Shown in pieces: positions 32,500-43,103 of a DNA stretch of 64,000 nt. The notes below the pieces were generated by a model. That model was given only the letters and a program-made list of their open reading frames with translations, made no database searches and was not told the origin of the DNA. The DNA comes from Thozetella sp. PMI_491. Taxonomy: Eukaryota; Ascomycota; Sordariomycetes; Chaetosphaeriales; Chaetosphaeriaceae. A program made the translations under genes and the position numbers. The stretch is from positions 676,801-740,800 of the forward strand of contig MU270035.1 of the NCBI GenBank assembly GCA_021432635.1. The letters are read 5' to 3'. Each line of letters starts with the position of its first letter. Position 1 is the stretch's first letter.

Positions 32500-34002
32500 A
32501 TGTCAGGCAGATCGATTGGAGAGTTAGGCGAGACAGTTTCGCGCCTTACACGCTCGATTGAAGAAGCATCGCGCGCGAAGGGTGTCAAGGGCCCGACAAT
32601 TAACGATGAAGTAGCCAGCGACCTCGAGATTGACCCGCAAGTAGCGCAAGAGCTTACGGAAGCTACACGGGAATTAGAGGTCTTGGTTCAAGGCCCCAGA
32701 CCAAGCCTTGGTCTGATGGGCCTGATGGTATGTCTCCGTCTGTCGGCTTTCACTCACGGCACCTGACGGACTTCCCTTGCAGACCCACGATGCTTCGTCG
32801 CTTGGCGTGCTAGTTGCATTTGACATTCCCTCCCTAGTTCCCCTTGGTGGCTCGATAACATTTGGAGAACTCTCCAAAAAGTCCGGGTTGGATGAAGACA
32901 GGCTTAGTACGTTCGGCGAGTCACTCAACAAGGTCTAAGTCACGATAATTCTGACAGAATGTCCCGCCCCGAACAGCACGGATTGTGCGATACACCATGC
33001 TCAATTTTGTATTCCGCGAAGAACCCGTCGGACATGTTTGTCACACGGCTCTCTCCGCGCATCTTGCTCAAGCTCCAAACTTCTGTGACTTCTTGCGTAC
33101 TATCGCAGCCGTCTTTGGTCCGGCCAACTCATGCTTGCCGATTGCTCTGAAGAATTTCCCCCAGACTCAGTCCATGACACAAGCTGCACACAATATTGCT
33201 CGCGGCACTCGACAGACGTTCTATGAGTGGCTTGACGCCAGGCCACACCTGAGGGACAACTTCGATGTAGGGATGGAAGGCATCAGCCGAGGGGGCCAGC
33301 GACTGCAGGATACCGACCTAAGAGCGTATCCATGGCACGCTCTGCCGCCAAACGCCCGGGTAGTGGACATGGGAGGCTCCGGTGAGTATCTATCCTTCTG
33401 CAATTTGAAGTTCCGGCTAAACCGCAGCAGGTGGCCACCTGGCGAGAGACTTGGCTGAAAGCTTCCCGTCCTTCTCCTTCGTCGTCCAGGATCTTCCACA
33501 GGTCATCGAAGTAGCCCTTGAGCAAAACAAAGCCTCCCCAATCACCAACGTAACATATGAGGCCCACAACTTCTTCAATGCGCAACCGCGCGTGGGGGCT
33601 GACGTGTACTTTATGCGGCACGTCTTTCATAACCACCCCGACAAGGAATGTATCGATATCCTCCAAGCATTGCTGCCTGGCTTGAAGCCGCAGGCCAGGG
33701 TACTCGTCAGCGAGTACATTGTCCCACCAGCCGAAGAGGCCGGGCGCGGACTAGGCACCAAGGCCATGAGGTAGGCATCAGGCCCCTTCTTTTTTCAACG
33801 GCGCACCGATTGCTAAATGCTACGTTCTTCGCTTAGGCAAATGGATCTAATGACGATGGCGCTTTTCAATGCCAAGGAAAGAACAAAGGCCGAGTACTCG
33901 GCCTTATTCCAACAAGCAAGCCCAGCGTTAACGCTGGAGTCTACATATCAGGTGCCCGATGATCTCAGAAGTTGTATATTCGAGGCCATCTATCGGGGTT
34001 AG
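32500..34002 (+). CDS. SAM-dependent O-methyltransferase, second copy
   Basis: Five exons, 32500-32727, 32783-32906, 32977-33381, 33431-33770 and 33837-34002, with introns of 49-70 bp, give 420 residues. The N-terminal helical domain is followed by the winged-helix segment (ITFGELSKKSGLDEDRL) and RIVRYTMLNFVFRE. SAM motif I is VVDMGGSGGHLARDLAE (about residue 245). VQDLPQVIE is the acidic loop, and FMRHVFHNHPD (about 314-324) holds the putative catalytic His. It is fungal OmtA/COMT-like, distinct from the methyltransferase at 22.5-24.1 kb and clearly divergent from it. The acceptor at 32976 skips two closer AG sites but is the one that keeps the reading frame and the RIVRYTM helix. It sits on the same strand as the UstYa-like and SET genes. 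Confidence 0.85.
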
Positions 34003-34300
34003 GCTTTCCTCAGATTGACGAGTTAAAGATGTTATTTTAACTTGCTTGGCATGCTGCTCTCATCTTGGTGGTGCTACCCAGAGCGTTTCCGCTACGGTTG
34101 GCTGCTATTCTCGAAGCTGCTATTCTCGAAGCAGATATCTGAGCCTCGCACACCTCCTCGTAGACTATGGAGTGTTCTACAAATACGGCACTGCCATATA
34201 AAAGGCAGCCGTTGAATTGAGCTATTATCGCATATATATTTCAACCCATTGTAGATCTAAAAGACAAGAGATCCCCCAGTAACCAACATGGATACCTAGG
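34003..34300. other. Intergenic between convergent genes
   Basis: Just under 300 bp between the stop of the methyltransferase and the stop of the minus-strand Ser/Thr-rich gene. It contains a short tandem duplication, GCTGCTATTCTCGAA, near 34,099-34,131. Confidence 0.5.
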
Positions 34301-35500
34301 TCATGGTGGTGATCTGGGAGGGCTCAGCCGTGTGACGAGTAGGTTGACGTCGTTGTCTGGAGGCAACGACGATCTCAAAGACGCGAGGTCGGTGTCAACA
34401 GACACGCTGAGCGTGTTCTCCCGAGCGGAGGCCTCGCTCGCTGGCCCTTCCCGACCCTGCTCAAACCAACTGGACCGTATCAGCTGTAGCATCCAGGACC
34501 CCGGGGACCGCCCGGTTTCTGCACTTCCCTCGCGCGGAGGGGATAGGCCGATAGGATTAGAGCTAAGCGGGCCTGACATCTGGTGGGGAGCCCTTGAGAT
34601 GCTTCTCCCGCGGTCCTCCGCATCTCTAAGGCCAGAAACAACTGGTGCCGGACTCAAAAATAGCGTGGGAATGAATCTACTGCCACGTCTCTTCTCCTTC
34701 GTAGTAACAGCAGCGCTAGCAGCGCCGAGGGCTCCTGGTACGTTGCGCGTCCCCTCTGGTGGGGGTTCTGGCGTGGAAAAGGTAGCAAGGCGAGCTTTCC
34801 TTAATAAATAGTAGCCCCATGCTGCCACGAGCGCAAATCCTACTAGAGGTGTGTCAGCTAAGTCGGGCTAAGGCTGCGGTTGCGTCGGGATATAGACCAG
34901 GTACGTACTGATGGCACCGATGACGATTCCTGCTATCTCACCGGGAGATAGTGAGTTTGATGAACCTCCAGGGATCACAATCGCCGTCGCAGACGGTGTA
35001 ATCGTCGCCGAGGTGCTCGATGAGAGAATTGCCGAGCTAGTGCTGCGGTACGAGGTAGTAAATGAGGACGAGACTGTGGCAGAGCGGGATGATGAGAGGC
35101 TCGTAGTACTTGTGGGAATGAAAATAGAGGAGGAAGTGGTGATGGTCATCGATGTAGACGAGGTGGTTCCGGGAAGGGTGGTTTCTGACATTGGCGTGGA
35201 GGTCGTGGAGGGTATAGAGGACGTCTCTGAGGACGTTGAGGAGCGGGTTTTGCTCGAGGAAGGGGTGGACGTTGTAGTCTTGGAATGACCGCCGCCTTTA
35301 TCGTCATCACTGTCGTCGTCCTTTCCTCCAGAAACATTAACGGCCTTTGATGACTGTCCCTTATCGCTGTTTCCCGGATCGCGGATGGCCAACAGCTGCA
35401 CATCTCGCCTGCAGCGCCACCTCATCGTATTAACACGCTCGTCGGGTGGATTGCGTCGGACCAGGAAGCGCCCTATAGAACTTCCCGGAAAGGTCGACAT
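34301..35500 (-). CDS. Ser/Thr-rich single-pass membrane protein
   Basis: Two exons, 35500-34909 and 34842-34301, with a 66-bp intron (GTACGT donor, CTAG acceptor), give 377 residues. After a basic, Asp-rich N terminus comes a stalk of about 110 residues almost wholly Ser and Thr, a probable O-mannosylation region. A single helix (IAGIVIGAIIGFALVAAWGYYLL) is created by the splice. A cytoplasmic tail of about 170 residues is rich in Ser, Pro and Arg. The layout is that of fungal wall-stress sensors or mucin-like surface proteins (WSC/Mid2-like topology), but no WSC cysteine domain is present. No signal peptide follows the ATG at 35500, so the N-terminal exon may be missing. Function is unknown. 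Confidence 0.65.
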
Positions 35501-36528
35501 GTCTCATTTTCCCACCAAGGCCGCCCGCGGGCTCGGGATAAGTGCAAAACGCGCCAGGCGGAGGGATTTCTCGATCATGGCGCCGTAGGCATGCGGTTGA
35601 GCTGGACGGCAACCATCGAGGACGCACACGCTGTTTTTGGTTCGATTTTGCCCGGTGCTGTCCTTCTGGAAGGTATGCTCTGAATAGGGGAAACGCCGCA
35701 TCGCCTGCAGAGATGAGACACGCCAATAGACTCTTACTAGGCCCTTATTCCTGCAAGCCAGGGAGTGGGTTGCGTACGACCCCGCTATCATCGACCCCGC
35801 CGGCTGCTAGATCCAGTGCCGTGGGTTGAGGAAGCAGCCATTGTGCAAGCTGGTTGTCAATACCACTCTACATGGTGGGGCCGCTGTCAACTGCCCTGGG
35901 CGATTGGGGCTTAAAATTAGAAGACGGGAGTTTCAGAAGCTGCGCATACGCTTCCGTTGACTTCCCGACAGCTGCGATAGGGTAAGGGGAGTACCGTGCT
36001 AGTTTTGAAACGGAACATCCCGGAAGGGGTTTCCCTTTTCTTTTTTTTTTTGTTTGTTTGACCGCCCGCCGAGAGATGTGCACCAGGGAGGCGTACTCTT
36101 CTCGGCGAATAAATGTAACAACACATGCTCGCAGGGGGTCGGTCATACGCGTAACCCATCCCATCTTGGCCTGCGTGCGAGCCACGTGCGGGGCGGCTGG
36201 AGGAGGATTCGGCGCAACAACAGCGGTCTATCTCTGTCATGGAGGCCGAAGAGAATTATGCGGCGACACTACAAGCGTTGCGGCACAACACACCAAGCAG
36301 CTCGGTTAGGCATGCTGCCTTCCCCCTTTGTGCTCACCTTGCTTGCCCTTCTGTCCCTAGACCGAGTTGCACTGTGACAGCGGCTTGTCAAACGGCGAGT
36401 TAAATGAAGCCGGTGGAGAGTGCGGGGTTCTCGAGCAGGGGCCACAAGGGACGAAACGCCGTCACGTCCGAACTTCATACCCCAACAACCAAACTTTCGG
36501 CCAACGCAGACATCGGGCTCAACACCAG
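35501..36528. other. Intergenic between divergent genes, poly-T tract
   Basis: About 1 kb with the promoters of the Ser/Thr-rich gene (minus) and the thioredoxin gene (plus). A T-rich run lies at about 36,035-36,060. No gene recognised. Confidence 0.45.
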
Positions 36529-37349
36529 ATGGAGACGCTATACTATATCATCCTGGCGATACTCGCCCTCTACTTCATTGCGCCGGTAAGTTAAACGCGT
36601 CAGCCGACGGCGCGCAGGGCCGTCCCCTCCCTTCCCCGGGTACAGCCGGCTGCCATGGCCTAGCAAAGGACTTCCCCTACCTAGGGAGAGTCAGGTCTGG
36701 CTACCCTACCCTGCGTCCAACCAAGTGCCTTACTTAGTCATATGGAGCCTCCCCCTCTTGAGCTTGTTTCACACCCCATCCCAGCCCACAAAGGAGGGGG
36801 GGCAGACATGTGCACGCGACCGCGAGCTGACAGGAGAACCGCGCAAAGGCCTTGTTCGGCAAGAGCGAGCCCATCCCCGAGACGTCGGGCAATGTCTACA
36901 AGATCACCAACGCCGACGAGTTTGACGCCCTGCTGTCCTCCACCACCAATGTCGTAGTCGACTTCTACGCCGACTGGTGCCCGCCCTGCCGCGCCATCGC
37001 GCCCGTCTTCTCCAAGCTGGCCGACGCCCACGCCGTCAAGGGCGGCCTCGCCTTCGCCAAGGTCAACGTCGATCACGTGAACGGCGTGGCCGGCCGCTAT
37101 GGCGTCTCGGCCATGCCCACCTTTTTGTTCTTCGAGGGCGGCAAGCCGACGCCCGTGGCGGCCAGCTCCCTCAAGGGCCGGCCCGCCGCGAGCCTCAAGG
37201 CCGACGGCTTGGTCGACCGCATTCGCGGCGCTGATCCGACGGCCCTGACAGCAGTCGTCAGCGTCCTTGCCCAGAAGGCCGGCCCCCCCACCGGCGTAGC
37301 GACCGGCGCCGATGCCGGCAAGGCTGCCGATCTGAAGGAACGGTCTTAG
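36529..37349 (+). CDS. Membrane-anchored thioredoxin-like protein
   Basis: Two exons, 36529-36585 and 36834-37349, joined over a 248-bp intron (GTAAGT donor, GACAG acceptor), give 190 residues. Exon 1 alone encodes a hydrophobic N-terminal anchor (METLYYIILAILALYFIAP). The thioredoxin fold follows: VVVDFYADWCPPCRAIAPVF with redox cysteines C68 and C71, then the cis-proline motif SAMPTFLFFEGG. The active site is WCPPC rather than the usual WCGPC, which alters redox potential in other thioredoxin-fold proteins. A tail of about 65 residues after the fold is Ala/Gly-rich. The anchor suggests attachment to the ER or another membrane. Without exon 1 no in-frame ATG precedes the fold closely. Confidence 0.85.
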
Positions 37350-37648
37350 AGACAGGTCCATCTCTGCTGTCCGAGTGGCCATGCCGATCCTGACCAGTAA
37401 GGCGAGGATATCGCAAAGCAATGAGTCAAGGTCCTCGCCACCAACGTTAAGAGGCAAGCGAACGACGACGCGGTGCACAGTTCTTCCCACTGTGGAGAGG
37501 TTGGACAGGCGAGAACCATTGTCGCTATTAAGTAGCGCAGTCTTATTACTCGGCTGCACACTGTGTATTCTAAACTCTCACCGACGACCAGGAACATGGT
37601 AGTTATTTTCCCCCACAGGTTCGCAGCAGGCATGGACCTCGTCTCGTG
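37350..37648. other. Intergenic between convergent genes
   Basis: About 300 bp between the thioredoxin stop and the cupin stop. No gene. The long minus-strand open frame opposite the thioredoxin gene is a shadow. Confidence 0.5.
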
Positions 37649-38287
37649 TCATGTCTGTTTCTTCTCTTCATAGTACTCGGGATAACAACTCTTATATCCC
37701 AAGACCCAGGTGCCCCACCAGGTCATGAAGTTCTGGAGTAGAATGTTTCCAGTAAACCCAATGGGGAAACCCAACGGAGTGTCTACGCTTTTCAAGAAGA
37801 CCATGAGCTGAAAAGGACTAGGCTCCTTGCCCGCTCTGATGCAGTCTTCCTGGTATCCGAAAAAGTTGCGGAAGAAGCGCTCCTCCCGCTCAAAGTCGCC
37901 GGGCGTCAGGCTGACATCGACGACGAGTTGCTCTGTAGTAGAAGCGTTCTGAAACGCGTGGTACGTCATTTTCGGGACGACAGCTTCTTTCAGCCCATCT
38001 GGGTCGTTCTTATCGAGCGTCTTCCACGGTGTTTCCAGCGTGTCCTTGAAGAGGTTGCATCTGCCAGACACGATCCGGAAGCGCTCATCCTGGTAGAGAT
38101 GGAAGTGAACTGGTGGCTGCATGATGGAAGGTTTCTCCTTGCTGAACGGTGGGAGCGTGCCTCTCAACCATGATTCCGCGTCTTCGTGGATGATTGCCAG
38201 CGAAGATCTTCCACTATCAAACGGAACCGGATTCATCGCCGCCTGGCGGGTTTTGGGGGGGTCTGAGGTGCGGAGAAATGAGAGCAT
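37649..38287 (-). CDS. Cupin-fold protein
   Basis: Single exon from the ATG at 38287, 212 residues. A conserved beta-barrel segment carries H61, H63 and E68 in VHFHLYQDERFRI, with H110 in MTYHAFQN. That is the H-x-H...E...H metal set of RmlC-like cupins. The C-terminal third is helical and hydrophobic (LGFPIGFTGNILLQNFMTWWGTWVLG) and may associate with a membrane. Fungal relatives are mostly uncharacterised, so the reaction cannot be named. A metal-dependent isomerase, dioxygenase or binding role is possible. The more upstream in-frame codon is TTG, so the ATG was chosen. Confidence 0.75.
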   Translation of the reverse strand: MLSFLRTSDPPKTRQAAMNPVPFDSGRSSLAIIHEDAESWLRGTLPPFSKEKPSIMQPPVHFHLYQDERFRIVSGRCNLFKDTLETPWKTLDKNDPDGLKEAVVPKMTYHAFQNASTTEQLVVDVSLTPGDFEREERFFRNFFGYQEDCIRAGKEPSPFQLMVFLKSVDTPLGFPIGFTGNILLQNFMTWWGTWVLGYKSCYPEYYEEKKQT

Positions 38288-39015
38288 TGTGATCCAGGTC
38301 AAGAGCTATTAGCTCTACACGAAGAAATATGTAGAACGCTTGGAGTGTTGGCCGGGGAAAGGGGATGAAATAGCCTGCTTGGGCAGCTACCGTTCCTAGC
38401 TGGTATATATACACTGGTGACAATCAACCATCAGCCCAGCCGGAAACCGCCTAGTGTCACTCGCAGAACGATGCTGAAAACTGAACGCGAGCCAATAACG
38501 AAGTAGGTGGCTTGGCGCTATGGTATTCAGCTGCATGGCGCCGGCCCCCCCATTCGCTCCATGCACTCTTGCAGGCGACGAACGCCTTCAATACTGCCAG
38601 TTGTGCCACAAACCTGCGTCTAATGCTTCAATAGGTGTCTAGACATTTTCTAAGACACCCCGAAACTGCTGTGAAGCAATGCAGCGGTAGGAGGCTAACT
38701 TCAGTTTCCATACCTATTTAGAGCTGCCTACTCAATGTATCTGGTCCTATTGCGCCTTCCGTTGGGCCCGTTGGCCGAAGAATGGTACACTCCCCTGCGG
38801 CACCGATTCGCCCAACGAATGCCGTGTTCGTACTTGAAGCGCAACCAGCGTACGTGCTCCATACCTGCCATCTATATCTATAACCCTTATTCTAGGTCCC
38901 AAAGCAATTCAAGACGCCGTCTTTCCTCCCTCAATTCCATGTCTCTCCACTCTAGGTAGCTCCTGCTCTAATTGTTGAGAAAGACAAATACATGTAATGT
39001 AATCACTCTTGATGT
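38288..39015. other. Intergenic, nothing identified
   Basis: Upstream side of the cupin gene and downstream side of the RTA1-like gene. A TATATA box-like run lies near 38,404. No gene recognised. Confidence 0.45.
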
Positions 39016-40062
39016 TTAAGCTTCTACACTCGGTGTAGCGCTAGTTTGCTTCTCCCTCTCCTCAGGCAGATCGCGCCGGAAACCCAGACCAGGATGGCCA
39101 AGATGAAGACAGAAGATCGCAACAACAACCATTCTAACAAGGTTAGCCAAAGAACAAAAAGATAGCGTGATGCCACTCACACTCCCTCGAGGCCGTAGAA
39201 CATGGCTTCGTCGTGGAAAAGCGGGCCGTTGTATCCTTCGCTCAGCTCGTCGATGCGGTAGATGCAGCGGATCAGGATCAACACGGTGGAAAAAGATAGG
39301 AACCCCAGGAAGACTTTGAATCGAGTTTCTAGGTTGGGCCTACCCGGCGATCGGAGGTATCGGATCATGTAGTCGACGGCGGCCGCAATGAAGACCACTA
39401 GTGTAAATACTTGGAAAGAGAGACCGGCCAGAGATACGTTGACGCCGGTATTGTCGCTGCCGGTTGAGGTGGAGGAGGTGGCGCCGCCGCCAGCTTGCAG
39501 TGCAAGGGAGATAATATCACACGGGATAAAAAACCAATAGAAGAACCGGGGGTCGAAGCGGGACACGGACGGGTCGAGGTAGACGATACTGTGCGAACAG
39601 GCTCCGTTAGATGGGGGGGCAGAGCCATTGGAAGAGAAGACTTACGTTCTCGCCAGCGTGACGTAGATGGCAGCACAAAAGAAGACCGGGGCGGTGGTAA
39701 GGCAGACTGTCTGGTCAGCATCATTTGGTTTTGCTGCGTTGAGGGTTCTAAGGGTTGACCATACTTATTTCAATCAAGAAGCCGTTAAAGGAGAAAGGGT
39801 TCGAGTACAGTATGATCCTGCCTGCATAGCCGATGATCTCGTCGAGACATCCCAAAATAATGCAAACGGTAAAGCTCCAGGTGCGCCACAAGGCGCCTTG
39901 GAGAAGGTGCAAAATCATAGTAATAGAGAAGAGGGCGATGAAAACACCACTGGCGGCCAGGGAAGGCCGATATCCAACAACGCTCCATTCGACGGGGCAG
40001 ATGTCCAATGTGCAGTTGGCATCAGAGCCATATGCGATGAGACCGTCAGGAAGGTCTGACAT
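39016..40062 (-). CDS. RTA1-family seven-helix membrane protein
   Basis: Four exons, 40062-39765, 39706-39646, 39588-39181 and 39133-39016, with introns of 47-58 bp, give 294 residues. Strong family marks are VVGYRPSLAASGVFIALFS (helix 1), CLDEIIGYAGRII, TAPVFFCAAIYVTLARTIV, FIPCDIISLALQAGGG, and the C-terminal helix with HPG. Seven transmembrane segments are expected. RTA1/RSB1 proteins are lipid-translocating exporter-like or 7-aminocholesterol resistance proteins that act in stress or lipid asymmetry. Splice choice at 39707 (GACAG) rather than the nearer CCAG gives the canonical spacing between FLIE and the TAP motif. The gene looks intact. Confidence 0.88.
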
Positions 40063-41088
40063 CTTCTCGGTGTAGGTAAGACTAAGAAAGAGACGAAAAG
40101 GATAGACAGTGGTTTCAAGTGCAGGCCAAGGGCTTTCGGATGAAGTATATTCGCAGGGTTCGGAAGGGTTCCCATGGAAAACAGCCGGAAGAACCAGAAA
40201 TATATATTTTGCCTTGTTATTTGTGTGATGTACACGCATTAGGAGTTATGGCTGTCTATCCGAGTGACCCGCTGCAACGCCGCATAAGGGCATGTGGCGG
40301 AGCCGGAGACGGTTCAAACCTAACTCTATGGAGCACTTCTGATGCGAGCCAAAACGAAAAGCCCCTGTCCGTTAGCGTCAGCCCGGGAAAGATACTGCCA
40401 CGACTCAGGCCGATGCGTACATGCTGACAGGCCCCACGTACTCTATTCGCCGAGGAGACAGGCAGCACATGGCTACAAAGATCTTTTCAATGGGAAGCCA
40501 AGACAATAGGGTCGAATAGAGCCACCGGGCCGCGCAAGTGCGTACCCAAGATATGTGGACAGCGAGTATTTTGCCAAAGTTCTTACGGTGCTTACATGCT
40601 GGTCCCCCAGCTGCGCAAGATGATTCCTTTTCCGTCTGCAGATATACCGCGACTTGTCCCTCGAGACTTGGTGTCCGCCTTGCTGCTTCATCGGCGCCAG
40701 GCTGCCAAACACTTCCTACTGGAGGTGTAGCTTGTTTGTGGCGCCGTCTGCTGACGCACGCAACGGAAACAGGTTGTGCCAGCACGGACCGTGAAAGTGG
40801 CTATACGAGCCCCTGCGAATCTAGCCGCGCTCAGCTCCATCTAACCGCGTCCGCGGGCCCCGCTCTACAACTCCTCCGGCCCGGCCTGCGCGGCGCCCGA
40901 ACCTCGCACTCTAGAACGCCCCGTCGTCACACTTCCCTGCAAATCTAGTCGCATTTGTTGGTATCTAGCCGCACCGTAAACAGGGCATTGCTCCCGTTGG
41001 CGCATCGCATCCCATTCCGCCTAGTCGGCTGCGTGGGAGGTAGTAGTAGTAGTACCGGTCGCCAGGGGAGGAAAAGTTCCGAGAGCAA
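40063..41088. other. Intergenic between divergent genes
   Basis: About 1 kb with the promoters of the RTA1-like gene (minus) and the Zn2Cys6 gene (plus). A short AGT triplet repeat lies near 41,040-41,052. No gene recognised. Confidence 0.45.
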
Positions 41089-42834
41089 ATGGAAGCAGCC
41101 GTGGCCTCACCTTCTTCGACGTCCTTGCCGACGTCCTTACCATTGCCGAGGCGCCCACGCCGGAACTACCCACGCTCGAGGCAGGGGTGCCTGACGTGTC
41201 GAACGCGCAAGAAGAAATGCTGCGAAACCCGGCCCTGCTGTACCGGATGTGCGCGGAACAAGCTGGACTGTGTTTGGCCAGCTAAAACCAAGGACAGTCC
41301 CAGCCCTTCTACAGCGGAACAAGACACGCCTATTTCAACGCCGACGCTATGTATATCAGACTCGACTATAAACTCCGGCTCCGGAACGAGAGAGATCATC
41401 TGTCGCGACCCGGCCGGCATAGTGGCGCCTACGTCGGGCCACCTCGTGCCAGGCGAAGGCGACCTCGTCCCCTGGTCGAGCTCCCTGGGTTCCTTCGCTA
41501 GCCCGGAACGCACAACTTTGATGGCCTCCAATTCACGCATGTTACTACGGCATTACCTAGCGTCCACGTCGACGGTGCTCCCGAGCTTCCGGCCGGCGGC
41601 GGGCGACAACCCCTTCTTGACGGTCGTGCTGCCCCTGGCGCACGTCGACGATCTGGTTATGCACGGCGTTCTCATCCTAAGCGGAACCCACTGGTGTTAC
41701 CGACAGCGGGAGCAAATAGTGCGCGACGTCAATATCACGACCATGTACCATTACTCATGCGTGCTACGCAGCTTGCAGGCAGCCCTGGACGGGTTGATCC
41801 TGACAGACACATCGAAAGTGCTGCGCATCCTACTGGTGCTCGCCCTTGTCACCGAATACGAGGTAAGGGGATGAGTATATCCTTCCTATCCTGTCCGCTG
41901 CCCGACGCTGGCCGCTTCCATCTTCACCCTCTTCTCCTTTGTCGTTAGCTCTGCCAAGAGGTATCTAACAGTTTGTGCCCAGTCGATGACCACTCGATGC
42001 GTAGGCGGCACCATTTTCCCGCACCTGAGAGCGACCAGGCAGCTAATATTGTGGCTGTCGAAGCCGGCAAATCGACCCAGCACCGAAGAAGACCATCTTG
42101 TTTATGGCTTCGTCTTAGAGCTTTACTCGTTTCTCGTACTCAAAAACACCTTCACTCCCTACGGCCTGATCGAGAGCCGAACGATTCCATACGACCCCAT
42201 GGTGCGGTCCCTGGGCTCCCTGGCCTGCTACCCCACGTTCGGCGTACGCTTCTTCGGCCTCCACGGCCTCTTCGAGCTGATTGCTCCTGTGTCCGAGCTG
42301 GCGGCCCGGCGGCTGGAGGACGAGACGCCAGGGGCTAAATCCTCGGAACTCGAGGCCACGTATGGCATCCTAGAAGCTAAGATCATGAGCTGGCGCCGTC
42401 CTGCCGATGCGCCACTAGATTCTCTGGGGTCTACGGTGCTCCACACATTGGGAGAAACGTACAGATACGCCCTTCTCGTGTTTCTAGAGACCGCCATGGC
42501 AGGATCTGTCGTGCGGGACCCTGACACCCGGGCCAAGATCCAGGAGTTCCTCGACGTGTTAGCGTCGTACCTGCTGGGGTACGACCGCGAGCACGGTACT
42601 TACGAGGCAAACCTCGGCTGGCCTATCATGATCGGTGGATCCTGCTTAGAAGACCCTGATCTTCGCACGATCCTCCTGGACCGCCTCAGAAGTCCAAGGC
42701 AGGACTCGGTTATTCCAACCCACACTTCGAAGCTGCTGGAGCTGCTCTGGGAGGACGATGACGAGCGGGCGTTTGGGCCCTATGGGATTTATTTCATCAT
42801 GAAAAAACACGGCATGAACTTCGGCTTCTCGTAG
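41089..42834 (+). CDS. Zn2Cys6 transcription factor 1
   Basis: Two exons, 41089-41862 and 41983-42834 (120-bp intron, GTAAGG donor, GCCCAG acceptor), give 541 residues. The binuclear zinc cluster has cysteines at 34, 37, 44, 51, 54 and 61 in GCLTCRTRKKKC...CTGC......C, close to the N terminus. A Ser/Pro/Thr-rich linker follows. The rest is the helical fungal-specific transcription factor domain (Fungal_trans_2-like), with the LTVVLPLAHVDDLVMHGVLILSG start and HLRATRQLI. It is likely a pathway-specific activator. A major facilitator permease lies tail to tail 270 bp downstream, a common arrangement for a regulator and its transporter target. No frameshift seen. Confidence 0.87.
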
Positions 42835-43103
42835 ACGAAGCGCTCATGATCCCGATCTAATAGACGTCCGAAACGTAACACTGACACGTGGTAGATATAC
42901 GTGCTTTCCCCTGCCGATATGCGTGGGACACTAACCTCTTCTCAAAGAACCCCCCCACCCCCTTCTTTAGCTATTGCTCTATGTGATTTCGTCTATGCTA
43001 GTCTATACTGGGATGACTTTAGAATGCGAAAATGGCTCTTGGCATACGTGTACAGGCCTTCTTCCCCTCGGGCGATGCAATATGCAACATGGTTGCCTCA
43101 GGA

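Noticed and set aside
36738-37559. Long minus-strand frame opposite the thioredoxin gene
   Set aside because: It is the antisense shadow of a well-supported GC-rich coding exon and has no recognisable motif.
39707-39764. Alternative acceptor CCAG four bases upstream in the RTA1-like gene
   Set aside because: It breaks the reading frame with the strong GTATGG donor. The GACAG acceptor gives the usual spacing of the family.
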